The notes beneath the pieces were generated by a model that saw nothing but the letters and a program-made list of their open reading frames with translations, did not search any database and was not told the origin of the DNA. From Nocardioides zeae (GTDB lineage: Bacteria > Actinomycetota > Actinomycetes > Propionibacteriales > Nocardioidaceae), in the NCBI RefSeq assembly GCF_010686755.1, contig NZ_JAAGXA010000012.1, forward strand, positions 46,485 through 110,484: a DNA stretch of 64,000 nucleotides, in the 5' to 3' direction. Below, one piece after another: positions 8,552-17,009 of this stretch. Every line of letters begins with the position of its first letter. Position 1 is the stretch's first letter. Position numbers and translations under genes: made by a program.

Positions 8552-9814
8552 TCAGCTGGGGATCAGGTCCGTGTCCAGGCGCCACTCGCCGGACTCGACG
8601 ACGAGGGTGACGTCCTGCTGCCCCGGCGCGCCGGCGCTCGAGGTGTGCGCGAGCGTCGCGGTCGCGGTGTCACCCTCGCCGGCCCCCTCCGGGACGTCGA
8701 CCGAGCGCACCTCGACCTCCGCCCAGTTGCGGTCGCCCGCCGCGGCCGCGACACCGGCGCAGTCCTCGACGTCGAAGAACGAGAAGTTGTAGATCTGGAT
8801 GCCCTGCGAGCTGTTGTCGCAGACGGTCTCCCAGTCGTTGCCCTGCGCCGCGACCGCGATCTCCTGCAGCAGCGCCGAGGCCGCCTCCTCCGTCGCCGCA
8901 GGCGCGCCGGCGGCGTCGGGGGTCGCGGCGGTCGGCTGCTCGCTCGGCTCGGCGACGCCCTCGTCGGAGCTGCCGCCGGAGTCGCTCGACCCGTCGGTGC
9001 TGTCGTCGCTCGACCCGCCGTCGCTGTCGTAGGTCAGGTCGACGCCCTCGACCAGCCACTCGTCGTCTTCGCGGACCATGTCGAGCACGATCTCGTCGTC
9101 GTTCTCGGCGTCGATGTCGGGGTTGTCGCCGTCGTACTCGTAGGTGCCCGGCACCCGCACCTTGACCTCGTCGTCGGCCTCGGGGTCACCCTCGACCACC
9201 TCGACGTCGCCCGGCACGAACCGCCCGTTGTCGCTGAGGTCGGCGCGCAGCTCGTCGATGTCGGCGTAGTCGCCGAACACGTCGCTCTCGCCGTCGCCGA
9301 GCAGCTCGTCGTAGGCGCTCGAGGCGGCGTCGTCGAACTCGTCGCAGTCGGCCGCGTCGGCGGCGTCGAAGTCGCTGTAGAGGTCGTCGCGCCCGTCGGT
9401 CGACGTCAGCTCGCACATGGTGCGGAAGTCGAGGGTCGCGTACGCCTCGGTGTACGCGATCGCCGCGTCCTCCGGGCCGCCCACGGCCGACGTCTCGTCG
9501 TCACGCCTCGGGTCGTCGTCGGTGTCGCGGAAGAAGGCGAAGTACGACGCGACACCGCCCCCGACGAGCACGAGCACCACCAGCACCGCCACCAGCGCGA
9601 TGAGCCCGCCGCGCTTCTTCTTCGGCGCCTGGCCGGGCTGACCGTACTCGCCGTACCGGCCCGGCTGGCCGTACTGACCGGGCGTCCCGAACTGGCCCGG
9701 CTGGCCCGGCGGCGCCTGCGGCGGGCGCGACTGGTCCGTCCACTGCTGGCCGTCCCACCAGCGCTCGCCGCCCGCACCGTCGGGGTACCACCCCGGTCCC
9801 GCCTGCCCGCTCAT
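8552..9814 (-). CDS. DUF2510 membrane-anchored protein B (paralogue)
   Basis: A 420-residue protein with a DUF2510 domain at 1-30 (GPGWYPDGAGGERWWDGQQW), a Gly/Gln/Pro linker, one membrane helix (GLIALVAVLVVLVLVGGGVAS) and two extracytoplasmic domains. The first (about 115-275) has a Cys pair and an acidic surface; the second (about 315-420) is related to the only globular domain of the downstream paralogue. A Ser/Asp-rich linker joins them. Spacing of 38 bp to the next gene suggests an operon. The pair looks like a duplication with gain or loss of one domain. Role unknown. Confidence 0.85.
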   Translation of the reverse strand: MSGQAGPGWYPDGAGGERWWDGQQWTDQSRPPQAPPGQPGQFGTPGQYGQPGRYGEYGQPGQAPKKKRGGLIALVAVLVVLVLVGGGVASYFAFFRDTDDDPRRDDETSAVGGPEDAAIAYTEAYATLDFRTMCELTSTDGRDDLYSDFDAADAADCDEFDDAASSAYDELLGDGESDVFGDYADIDELRADLSDNGRFVPGDVEVVEGDPEADDEVKVRVPGTYEYDGDNPDIDAENDDEIVLDMVREDDEWLVEGVDLTYDSDGGSSDDSTDGSSDSGGSSDEGVAEPSEQPTAATPDAAGAPAATEEAASALLQEIAVAAQGNDWETVCDNSSQGIQIYNFSFFDVEDCAGVAAAAGDRNWAEVEVRSVDVPEGAGEGDTATATLAHTSSAGAPGQQDVTLVVESGEWRLDTDLIPS

Positions 9815-9888
9815 CAGGTCCCTTCCCGGTCACGGAACCCCCCGTGACGCCCGGGCAGGTCTTCCACGCTGAGCGGCGTCCGAAACGG

Positions 9889-9931
9889 TCGTGGCCCCAG
9901 CGCCACGGAAAACGCCCCGCGGGGGCCACGA
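9889..9931. terminator. hairpin after transglutaminase gene
   Basis: Arms TCGTGGCCCC (9889-9898) and GGGGCCACGA (9922-9931) pair perfectly around a 23-base loop. It begins directly after the transglutaminase stop on the minus strand, a good position for a terminator. Confidence 0.6.
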
Positions 9932-9932
9932 C

Positions 9933-10835
9933 TCAGGGGATCGGCGCCACGTCCACCGCGACCGTCAACCGCGACGACGACGCCTCCGTGTAGATGACGC
10001 CCTTGAGCGGGGTGACGTCCGCGTAGTCCCGTCCCCACGCCACGGTCACGTAGCGGTCGTCCGCCCACGTGTCGTTGGTCGGGTCCACGGCCAACCACGT
10101 GCCCGGGCCGCGACCGCCCGCGCCGTCGGGCAGGCCCGGCACCCAGACGGCGCTCCACGCGTGGCTGGCGTCCGCGCCCACGAGCCGGTCCCGGCCCGGC
10201 GGCGGCGTGGTCGCCAGGTAGCCCGACACGTAGCGCACCGCCAGCCCGTGGGAGCGCAGGCCGGCGAGCGTCAGGTGCGCGAAGTCCTGGCAGACCCCGG
10301 CGCGCTCCGTCATCAGGTCCGCCACCGTGCTGCTCACCGTCGTCGCGCCCTGGTCGTAGGCGAAGTCGGCGTGGATGCGCCGCACGAGGTCGGTGACCGC
10401 CTCCCCCACCGGGCGGCCGGGCGTGAGCGAGGCCGCGACGTACTCCCGCACCTCCGGCCCCTGGTCGGCCATCGGGGAGGGCAGCGCGTGCTCCCACGCC
10501 TCCCACGCGTCGGGGCTGTCGGGTCGGGCCTCCGGCCGCGCGTCCTCCCAGGGCTGCGCGAGGACGGCCTCGTCGTAGGTCGGCGTGGCGACGTCGACGA
10601 CGCTCTCGGCGTACACCTCCAGCTCGCGGTGCCGCGTGACGACCTGGAAGTACGACGCCGTGTTGCCGTGCACGTCGACGTCGTCGCGCACCTCGGTCGC
10701 GGGCGTCACCCGCAGCGAGCGCTCGCGCACCTGCTGGAAGGGCAGCTCCCGCGGCGTCAGGTACGCGATGCCGAGGCTGTTGGTGACGTCGTCGTCGTAG
10801 GTGTAGGTGGTGCGGTGCCAGACGCGGTACCTCAC
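9933..10835 (-). CDS. transglutaminase-like cysteine protease family protein
   Basis: A 300-residue protein with an N-terminal bacterial transglutaminase-associated beta domain (RYRVWHRTTYTYDDDV...LTPRELPFQ) and a transglutaminase-like core. The catalytic triad is visible: Cys in ERAGVCQDFAHLTL, His in GADASHAWSAVWVP, Asp in WLAVDPTNDTW. Its GTG start overlaps the stop of the upstream ATP-grasp/alpha-E gene (GTGA). This triad of transglutaminase, circularly permuted ATP-grasp and alpha-E is a recurrent bacterial gene set proposed to make or remodel peptide linkages; its substrate has not been settled. Confidence 0.92.
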   Translation of the reverse strand: MRYRVWHRTTYTYDDDVTNSLGIAYLTPRELPFQQVRERSLRVTPATEVRDDVDVHGNTASYFQVVTRHRELEVYAESVVDVATPTYDEAVLAQPWEDARPEARPDSPDAWEAWEHALPSPMADQGPEVREYVAASLTPGRPVGEAVTDLVRRIHADFAYDQGATTVSSTVADLMTERAGVCQDFAHLTLAGLRSHGLAVRYVSGYLATTPPPGRDRLVGADASHAWSAVWVPGLPDGAGGRGPGTWLAVDPTNDTWADDRYVTVAWGRDYADVTPLKGVIYTEASSSRLTVAVDVAPIP

Positions 10836-13423
10836 GGGGCGTCCTCCCCGAGCGAGCGCTGGTGGCGCGGGAGCCGCTCGACCAGCTGCCCGAACGACCG
10901 GGGGCCGGGACCGGCGGCGAGGTGCAGCGCCGCGACGGCGTCGGAGAGCTGGGCGACGTCGGCGACGAGCTGGGCGAGGAACCCCCGCAGGTAGGGCCGG
11001 TGCGCGCCGCCGATCGCGACGAGGGCCCGCACGTCGACGGTGGTGACGCGCTCGACCAGCTCCTCGAGGAGGCGCTCCGGACGGGTCGAGCCCGTCGACC
11101 CGGGCATGGCGGCGAGGTGGCCGCGGAGCTCGTCGAGGCAGAACGCGACCGAGCGCGGGTTGTGGGGGTCGAGCAGCAGCAGCTCGAGCACGCTGTCGAC
11201 CTTGACGTAGCCGCGGTGGCGCCGCCGGTGGGTCACCACCGACTCCGTCGCGCCCAGCACGACGTTGAGCACCCGCCGGTCGGTGTCGAGCCCGCGCCGC
11301 TCGACGGTCGCCGCGGCGAGGAGCCGCGCGACCTGCTGCGCCCGCTCGAGGGTGCGGCCGGCGCCGGCCATGTGCCAGCCCGGGTCCCGCACCATGTTGG
11401 CGGTGACACCGGTGAGGGCGAGCATCCCGTCGAGCATGCGGCCGCTCGCCTCCTCCACGCGGTGGCTGTGCGGCGAGGCCCGCAACGCCGCGGCCGCCCG
11501 GTCCAGCGCCGCGAACGCGCGCCAGGTGTCGGCCGACAGCTGGTCGCGCACACCGCCCGCGCACGACCGCAGCGCCGCGAGCGACTGCGCCACGCTGCCC
11601 TCGCGCGTCGGGTCCAGCAGCACGGCGTGGAACTCGACGTCGAGCGGCGCCCCGAACGCCGTGGCCCGCGCGGCCTCCGGGCCGGCGAGGTCGGCGAAGG
11701 CCGCGGCGTACGGCGCGGTGTCGGGCAACGGGCAGAGCCGGTGGATCGCCGTCCAGGCGACGGCCAGGCTCGCGCCGCCCGACGACCAGGGCCGGGCGCG
11801 GTAGTCCTCCGCCAGCGCGTGCGCGGTGAGCACGAGGCGCAGCAGGTCCTCGGCCCGCTCGCGGTAGCGCCCGAACCAGAAGAGGTCGTCGAGCACGCGC
11901 GGTCCGCTGGCCGCGCCCGGCACCGCGTAGGACAGCTGCAGCTGGTGCGCCAGGTGCTGGTCGGGCTCGGACGCGTCCTTCTTGAGGACCCACACGTCCT
12001 TCGACACCCACGGCGACGTCCGCCCCCCGTCGCGCCGCTCGCGCACCGTGGCGAGCCCGCCCACGAGCGGGCGGTAGGACGAGCCGTACCAGAGCGAGAA
12101 CGTCCGCAACGACATCGGACCGGGGGCGATCCGGCCCGTCGGCGGCCCGTACGACGCGCGCTCGCGCCCGAAGGTCGGCACCTGCGAGAGGGCGATGGGC
12201 TGCTGGCCCACGTGGGCGTGCGGCTCCGCGAGGATCCGGGCCCGCAGGGTGTCGCGGTCACCCTCGACCCGGCTCCCGTCGATGCGCCGCACCTCGAGCT
12301 CGTCGAGCCGGTCGAGGACCGTGCGCCGCTGCTCCGCGTCCCCGCACCACCAGGTCGGCACCGCGTCGAGGCGCAGGTCCTCGCCCAGGAGGTGCGCGGC
12401 CACCGCCGGGAGGTAGGGCAGCAGGCCCGGGTTCTCCAGCACCCCCGAGCCGAGGCCGTTGACGACGCGGACCGTGCCGCGGCGTACCGCCTCGGAGAGG
12501 CCCGCCACGCCCAGGCGCGAGCCACCGCGGAGCTCGAGCGGGTCGCTGAACGCGGCGTCGACGCGCCGGAGGATCACGTGCACCGGCTCGAGGTGCTCGA
12601 AGACGCGCATCCAGACGGCGCCGTCGCGGACCGTCAGGTCGCTGCCCTGCACCAGCGGCACGCCGAGGGTGCTCGCGAGGAACGCCTGGTCGTAGGCCGT
12701 CTCCGAGTGCGGCCCCGGCGACAGCACGACGACCCGCGGGTCGGCGGGGTCGCCGGGCGCCGCCTGCAGCAGCGACGTGCGCAGCGCGTGGAAGAACGGC
12801 GCCATCCGGTGCAGCGTCGCCTGGCGGTAGAGCTCCGGCAGCACGCGCGAGACGACCCGCCGGTTCTCCATCGCGTAGCCCATGCCGGACGGCGCCTGCG
12901 CCCGGTCCGCCAGCACGCGCCAGTCGCCCGCGGCGGTGCGGCCCAGGTCCGTCGCCGAGAGCAGCAGCGGCCGCGGATCGGCGTTCGAGGCGCGCGCGAC
13001 GACGCGGGTGTACCCCGGGTGGCCCAGCACGAGCGGAGCCGGGAGCACGCCGTCGCGGAGGAGCGTCCGGGGGCCGTAGAGGTCGGCCAGCACCGCGTTG
13101 AGCAGCTCGGCGCGCTGGGTCAGCCCCACCTCGAGGGTCGACCACTCGTCGGGCTCGATGACGAGCGGCACCGGGTCGAGCCGCCACGGCTCGGGCGACG
13201 ACCCCGGCGACGCGTAGGTGACACCGTCGTCCGCGAGCGTCCGCTGGATCTCGTCGTCGACACGGGCGAGGTCACCGGCCGTGAGCCGGAACGCCGCCTC
13301 CGCCAGCGGACGCCAGGCGGGGCGCAGGGTGCCGTCGGGGGCGACGAGCTCGTCGTACCGGTCGGGGGCCTCCCCCAGCCGCGGTTGCGCCAGCGCCGCG
13401 GTGTAGTCGTCGAGGACGGTCAC
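10832..13423 (-). CDS. circularly permuted ATP-grasp / alpha-E fusion protein
   Basis: An 863-residue fusion. About residues 1-480 are a circularly permuted ATP-grasp domain (motifs SGMGYAMENRRVVSRV, VVLSPGPHSETAYDQAFLA, VNGLGSGVLENPGLLPYL, and SLRTFSLWYGSSYRPLVGGL). About 515-850 are an alpha-E helical domain (LDDLFWFGRYRERAEDLLR, GRTLERAQQVARLL). In many bacteria these are two genes; here they are joined. The ATP-grasp fold suggests formation of an amide or ester bond to a carboxylate. Operon partner: the transglutaminase gene overlapping its 3' end. Confidence 0.93.
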   Translation of the reverse strand: MTVLDDYTAALAQPRLGEAPDRYDELVAPDGTLRPAWRPLAEAAFRLTAGDLARVDDEIQRTLADDGVTYASPGSSPEPWRLDPVPLVIEPDEWSTLEVGLTQRAELLNAVLADLYGPRTLLRDGVLPAPLVLGHPGYTRVVARASNADPRPLLLSATDLGRTAAGDWRVLADRAQAPSGMGYAMENRRVVSRVLPELYRQATLHRMAPFFHALRTSLLQAAPGDPADPRVVVLSPGPHSETAYDQAFLASTLGVPLVQGSDLTVRDGAVWMRVFEHLEPVHVILRRVDAAFSDPLELRGGSRLGVAGLSEAVRRGTVRVVNGLGSGVLENPGLLPYLPAVAAHLLGEDLRLDAVPTWWCGDAEQRRTVLDRLDELEVRRIDGSRVEGDRDTLRARILAEPHAHVGQQPIALSQVPTFGRERASYGPPTGRIAPGPMSLRTFSLWYGSSYRPLVGGLATVRERRDGGRTSPWVSKDVWVLKKDASEPDQHLAHQLQLSYAVPGAASGPRVLDDLFWFGRYRERAEDLLRLVLTAHALAEDYRARPWSSGGASLAVAWTAIHRLCPLPDTAPYAAAFADLAGPEAARATAFGAPLDVEFHAVLLDPTREGSVAQSLAALRSCAGGVRDQLSADTWRAFAALDRAAAALRASPHSHRVEEASGRMLDGMLALTGVTANMVRDPGWHMAGAGRTLERAQQVARLLAAATVERRGLDTDRRVLNVVLGATESVVTHRRRHRGYVKVDSVLELLLLDPHNPRSVAFCLDELRGHLAAMPGSTGSTRPERLLEELVERVTTVDVRALVAIGGAHRPYLRGFLAQLVADVAQLSDAVAALHLAAGPGPRSFGQLVERLPRHQRSLGEDAP

Positions 13424-13460
13424 CGGGACACCCTGACACGCGGCGGACCGCCCCGGTGGG

Positions 13461-13967
13461 TCAGGAGGCCTCGGTCACGGAGTACGAGACGACCGACCCG
13501 CCGCCGACCGGGTCGTCGATGACCGAGACGGCGACCTCCCACTCGTCACCCGTGAAGCTGCCGATGAGCACCTCGCCGAGGTCCTGCGACGTCGACTCCT
13601 CGTAGCCGTCGGCCTCGAGCAGGCCCGCGGCCTCGTCGTACGCCTCCTGCGGGGTGGCGTCGCTCTGCAGCGCCGCGGTGTAGACGCCCGTCTGCTCGGC
13701 ACCCACCTGCACCTCGCCGTCGACGAGCGGCACGTCGTCGGGGAAGCCGTCGGGCAGCTCGTCGTCGAAGCCGAGCTCCTCGAGGTCGTCGAGGTCGCCG
13801 GTGGGCACCTCGGAGGGGTCGGCGTCGCCGGCGTTCGCGTCGCCGGACTCGCTGGAGCCGGCGTCGCCCGAGTCGCCGTCGTCGTCGCTGCACCCGGCGA
13901 GCAGCGCGACGCCGAGGACGGCGGTGACGGGGAGGAGCACGAGGCGACGGACGTGGAGGGTCTTCAT
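13461..13967 (-). CDS. lipoprotein of unknown function
   Basis: A 168-residue lipoprotein: basic N-terminus MKTLHVRRLV, hydrophobic core and lipobox LLAGC, then an acidic Ser/Asp/Gly linker and a domain of about 100 residues containing PDDVPLVDGEVQVGAEQTGVY. This last segment resembles prepilin-like or DUF-type domains in actinobacterial lipoproteins, but I cannot name it. ATG at 13967 gives a classical signal; longer upstream open frame is not signal-like. The next lipoprotein gene lies 83 bp away on the same strand. Confidence 0.85.
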   Translation of the reverse strand: MKTLHVRRLVLLPVTAVLGVALLAGCSDDDGDSGDAGSSESGDANAGDADPSEVPTGDLDDLEELGFDDELPDGFPDDVPLVDGEVQVGAEQTGVYTAALQSDATPQEAYDEAAGLLEADGYEESTSQDLGEVLIGSFTGDEWEVAVSVIDDPVGGGSVVSYSVTEAS

Positions 13968-14028
13968 GGCCGGGTTCCTATCGGGCAGCGGTGAACGGGT
14001 CGCGAACGACGGGGGCCCAGTCCACCAC

Positions 14029-14049
14029 GGAGCGCCCCGCGGGCGCTCC
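14029..14049. terminator. hairpin after lipoprotein gene
   Basis: Arms GGAGCGCC (14029-14036) and GGCGCTCC (14042-14049) with a 5-base loop lie just past the stop of the lipoprotein gene ending at 14051, on the minus strand. Probable terminator. Confidence 0.55.
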
Positions 14050-14050
14050 C

Positions 14051-14635
14051 TCAGGTGAGCGCCGGCGCGACGACGAAGGCGGCGCGGGTCGGGAACTCCT
14101 GGTCGTCCGCCGACTGCCCCGTCACGTCGGCCACCGACAGCCCCACGACCGCGTCGTCCGCCGCGCGGGTGAAGACACGCATCTCCGTCATGCCCTCCGG
14201 GTCGACCGGGGCGGCCTCGGTGAAGCCCGCGCCGACGAGCCGGTCCTCGATCGCCGTCGCGTTGTCGTCGGCCGGTCCGGGCAGGCGCTGGAGCACGTAC
14301 CACCCGAACTCGTCGCTGCCGAACGACGCCACGTCGGGCAGCGCCACGTCGTCCGCGAGCACGCCGTCGGGGAGCTCGGGGAGCTGCCCCACGCGGTCGA
14401 GGGCGGTCTCGTCGAGCTCCGGCAGCGCGTCGACGACGGCCTGGATCCGCTCGCCCGAGGTGGCCCCGGGCTCCGGGAGCGTGGGCTCCGCGGTGGGCTC
14501 GGCCGCCACGTCCTGGCTGGCCTCGGCCGCCGGGTCGGGCTCGTCGCTGCTGCAGCCCACGACCAGGCCCGCGCCGAGCACCGCCCCGACGAGGGCGGCG
14601 GTCACGCGGGCGGTCGGACGCGGCGTACGGCGCAT
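14051..14635 (-). CDS. lipoprotein of unknown function
   Basis: A 194-residue lipoprotein with an N-terminal signal (RRTPRPTARV, hydrophobic core, lipobox LVVGC), a Glu/Pro/Thr-rich linker and an alpha/beta domain of about 130 residues (ERIQAVVDALPELDETALDRV; MTEMRVFTRAADDAVVGLSVADVTG). I do not recognise the domain. ATG at 14635 is chosen from the signal sequence. Upstream lies a 429-bp repeat-rich gap. Confidence 0.8.
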   Translation of the reverse strand: MRRTPRPTARVTAALVGAVLGAGLVVGCSSDEPDPAAEASQDVAAEPTAEPTLPEPGATSGERIQAVVDALPELDETALDRVGQLPELPDGVLADDVALPDVASFGSDEFGWYVLQRLPGPADDNATAIEDRLVGAGFTEAAPVDPEGMTEMRVFTRAADDAVVGLSVADVTGQSADDQEFPTRAAFVVAPALT

Positions 14636-14685
14636 GCCCGCGATCGTCGCAGCCGATGCTGAGGGGTTGCTGGGAGGGCCGGGGC

Positions 14686-14732
14686 GGGGGCCGGGGGCCG
14701 GGGGCCGGGGGCCGGGGGCCGGGGGCCGGGGG
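14686..14732. repeat. 7-bp tandem array (GGGGGCC)n
   Basis: Six exact copies of GGGGGCC plus a final GGGGG, 47 bases in all. Such a short G-rich array is prone to slippage, and four or more G5 runs on one strand could form a G-quadruplex about 50 bases upstream of the lipoprotein gene start. Confidence 0.95.
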
Positions 14733-14950
14733 AAGAAAACGCGGAGCGCGGGGGGAAGGGGGCGAGGAAAGTGCGCGGGCCTCGGCGCAGGGGCGCGAAG
14801 AGTGCGGGATCCGACCCCGCGACACGCCGAGGAGGCCGGGGTTCCGTCCGCGTTTTCATTCTCGGGTTCGGGAGCCCGTCCGGGCCGGTCCGCGTTTTCC
14901 TTCTCCGGTCCGGGAGCCCCTCTGGGCCCGTCCGCGTTTTCTTCTCCCGC
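14732..14950. repeat. GTCCGCGTTTTC-family repeat cluster
   Basis: GTCCGCGTTTTC occurs at 14846, 14888 and 14930, exactly 42 bases apart; units 14846-14887 and 14888-14929 agree at most positions, and the third is partial. An inverted, slightly shortened copy (GAAGAAAACGCGGA) stands at 14732-14745. The same keyword recurs at 30.4 kb. The copies could pair into hairpins and lie 115-333 bases past the stop of the PEP-utilising gene. Confidence 0.9.
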
Positions 14951-15064
14951 GGCGGAGCGCCGCGACGACCACCAGCCCGGTCCGCGCGGTCCGCCCGCCC
15001 TCGTGACGGGGGCGAGGGGGAGCGGCCGTGCGGGCCGGGCTGGTGGGGTCGGGAGCACCGCGGG

Positions 15065-16801
15065 TCAGCCGAGGACGGTGATCGTCCCCGTCGTGCCGTC
15101 GACCTCGATCTCGGCGCCGTCGGGGATCCGGGTCGTGGCGCTCGTGGCGGAGACCACGCAGGGGATGCCCAGCTCGCGGGACACGATCGCGGCGTGGCTG
15201 AACGGTGCCCCGACGTCGACGACGACCGCGCCGGCCGCCATGAACAGCGGCGTCCAGGACGGGTCCGTGATGGGGGCGACGAGGATCTCGCCGGGCTCGA
15301 GCGCCGACGGGTCGTCGGGCGTCAGGAGCACGCGGGCGCGACCCCGGGCGACACCGGTGCAGCCCGAGACGCCCGTGATGGTGCCGCCCGCGGCCAGCAC
15401 GTCGCCCGCGGCGGCGTCGCGCCGCTCCCACGTCTCGACCGGCGGCGGGTCGCCGGCCACCACGAAGGGCGGCACCAGGTCGAAGAGCGCCAGGTAGGAC
15501 GTCTCCCGCTCGCGCACCGTCTCCGTGAAGGACGACGGGTCGGCCAGGTAGGCGTCGAGCTCACCCTCGAACAACATGAAGACCTGCTGCGCGTTGTCGA
15601 GGGCACCGGTGGCCACGCCCCGGCGGCCGAGCTCGAGGGCCGCGAGGCGCTGCTCGTGCATGAGCATCGCGGCGGTGGTGCGGCCCCGCTCGCGGCCCCG
15701 CAGCCACAGGGCGGCCGCGCCGTACGCCGCCTCGAACTGCGCGAGACCCTCCTCGGAGCCCGCGAGGGCGGCGCGCAGCTCCGTGGCGGCGGCCTCGCGC
15801 TCGGCGGCGCGGGTCTCGGCCTTGACGGCCGGGTCCTCCCCCTCGCCGACGCGGCGCATGCGGTCGATGGTCGACAGCACCATGTCAGGCTTGACGCCCC
15901 ACGTGAGCGCGCGGATCTCCCACTCGGCCGGACCGCGGAAGTCCCAGTCGGAGAGGAACTGGCGGAGGTCGGCGACGAACGCCTGCACCGCGGGGTCGTC
16001 GCTGGCGACGAGGCGGTCGTGGAGGCCCTCGGTGCCGGCGTCGAACAGCGCGGCGACGGGACCGGTCGAGGCCGCCCGGCCCAGGCGCCAGATGCCCTTC
16101 GACGGGCCGGTCGAGTCGACGTCGCCGATGCCGCTCACGAGGGTGAGCGCCAGCTCGGGACGACCGACCGCGGCGGCCACCTGCGCCATGGCCCCCAGGC
16201 CGACGCCCGACTTGAGGCTGGCCTCGATGTGGTGCTTGAAGAGCCGGCGGGCGAGCACGTCGAAGGACGTCAGACGACGACGGACCTCCTCGTCGCTCGC
16301 CGCGGAGAGGTCGGGCCGCCGGGCGCGGATGGCGTCGACCTCGGCCCGGTCCGCGTCGTACGCCGCGAGGTCGGTGGCACCCAGCACCTCGCCCATCAGC
16401 CAGGCACCGGCCTTGGCCTCGAAGGAGGGGTCCTCGTCGAAGTCGCGGCGCTCGCTCTCGTACGACGGGATGCCCGGCATGTCGCCGAAGTACTGCAGGT
16501 CGACGGCCTCCGCGGACATGCCCGGGACGCGCACGCCGAAGAGGCGCATGAGCGACATGTTGATGTAGAGGTAGCTGCCGAACGCCGGGAGGATCGCCTT
16601 CTCCACCGACGCGTCGTAGAGGTCGTGGTCCCACACCCCGCACGCCACGAAGGCGTCACGCCACCCGGGCTCGAGGTTGTGCTGGAAGCCGGCCGACGCG
16701 TTCAGGGGGCTGATCGGGTCGGGGAAGATCTCGCCGACGTTGGCGCGCGAGTAGAGCGGGAAGAGCTTCGACGTGGCGTCGTCGATCGGCCAGTCAGTCA
16801 T
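15065..16801 (-). CDS. PEP-utilising (phosphohistidine swivel) domain protein
   Basis: A 578-residue protein. The last 90 residues are a PEP-utilising mobile (swivel) domain: GVARGRARVLLTPDD, GEILVAPITDPSW and the phospho-acceptor His in GAPFSHAAIVSRELGIP. The first 480 residues are mostly helical and unlike the ATP-grasp half of PEP synthase. This layout equals the substrate-binding plus swivel halves of rifampicin phosphotransferase, without its ATP domain. ATG at 16801 has GAGGAG 7 bases upstream. A clear promoter and the shared cluster operator precede it. It probably takes a phosphoryl group from a partner ATP-grasp protein, perhaps the one at 19675-21141; substrate unknown. Confidence 0.88.
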   Translation of the reverse strand: MTDWPIDDATSKLFPLYSRANVGEIFPDPISPLNASAGFQHNLEPGWRDAFVACGVWDHDLYDASVEKAILPAFGSYLYINMSLMRLFGVRVPGMSAEAVDLQYFGDMPGIPSYESERRDFDEDPSFEAKAGAWLMGEVLGATDLAAYDADRAEVDAIRARRPDLSAASDEEVRRRLTSFDVLARRLFKHHIEASLKSGVGLGAMAQVAAAVGRPELALTLVSGIGDVDSTGPSKGIWRLGRAASTGPVAALFDAGTEGLHDRLVASDDPAVQAFVADLRQFLSDWDFRGPAEWEIRALTWGVKPDMVLSTIDRMRRVGEGEDPAVKAETRAAEREAAATELRAALAGSEEGLAQFEAAYGAAALWLRGRERGRTTAAMLMHEQRLAALELGRRGVATGALDNAQQVFMLFEGELDAYLADPSSFTETVRERETSYLALFDLVPPFVVAGDPPPVETWERRDAAAGDVLAAGGTITGVSGCTGVARGRARVLLTPDDPSALEPGEILVAPITDPSWTPLFMAAGAVVVDVGAPFSHAAIVSRELGIPCVVSATSATTRIPDGAEIEVDGTTGTITVLG

Positions 16802-16839
16802 GCGAGATCTCCTCGGTCGGGAACGTCCGTGGCGTCGAT

Positions 16840-16857
16840 TGCGACGCTGCAGTCACA
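16840..16857 (-). promoter_or_regulatory. cluster operator, copy A
   Basis: Read on the minus strand: TGTGAC-TGCAGC-GTCGCA, an inverted repeat with one mismatch. It abuts the -10 hexamer of the PEP-utilising gene. The same motif occurs at three other promoters of the cluster (24643, 24741, 30282), so it is probably the binding site of the TetR regulator encoded at 18974-19678. Confidence 0.72.
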
Positions 16858-16885
16858 TCATGTTGTGAGGCCGGTCACCTGTCAA
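16857..16885 (-). promoter_or_regulatory. sigma70-type promoter of the PEP-utilising gene
   Basis: On the minus strand TTGACA (16885-16880), a 17-base spacer and CATGAT (16862-16857). The -35 is a perfect consensus; the -10 matches 4 of 6. The operator starts at the last base of the -10, so a bound repressor would cover the start site. Confidence 0.65.
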
Positions 16886-17009
16886 TAGGCCGTCACCGAC
16901 GCAAAAATCCGGCTCGCGGCGCTCCGGCGCGGATCGACCCGGCGAACGACTGGACGGATGTGCGACGGTTCCGTCACAATCGTGGTTCCACTGCGAGAGG
17001 CGGTCACGC

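Larger units (their letters stand above)
14636..15064. other. 429-bp gene-free region with several repeat types
   Basis: No convincing gene is present. From left to right it holds a 7-bp GGGGGCC tandem array, an inverted copy of the motif GAAAACGCGGA, a purine-rich stretch, and two and a half copies of a 42-bp tandem repeat beginning GTCCGCGTTTTC. Short open frames through it are Arg/Pro/Gly-rich artefacts of the repeats. It separates two minus-strand genes and must contain the promoter of the lipoprotein gene. Confidence 0.7.
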
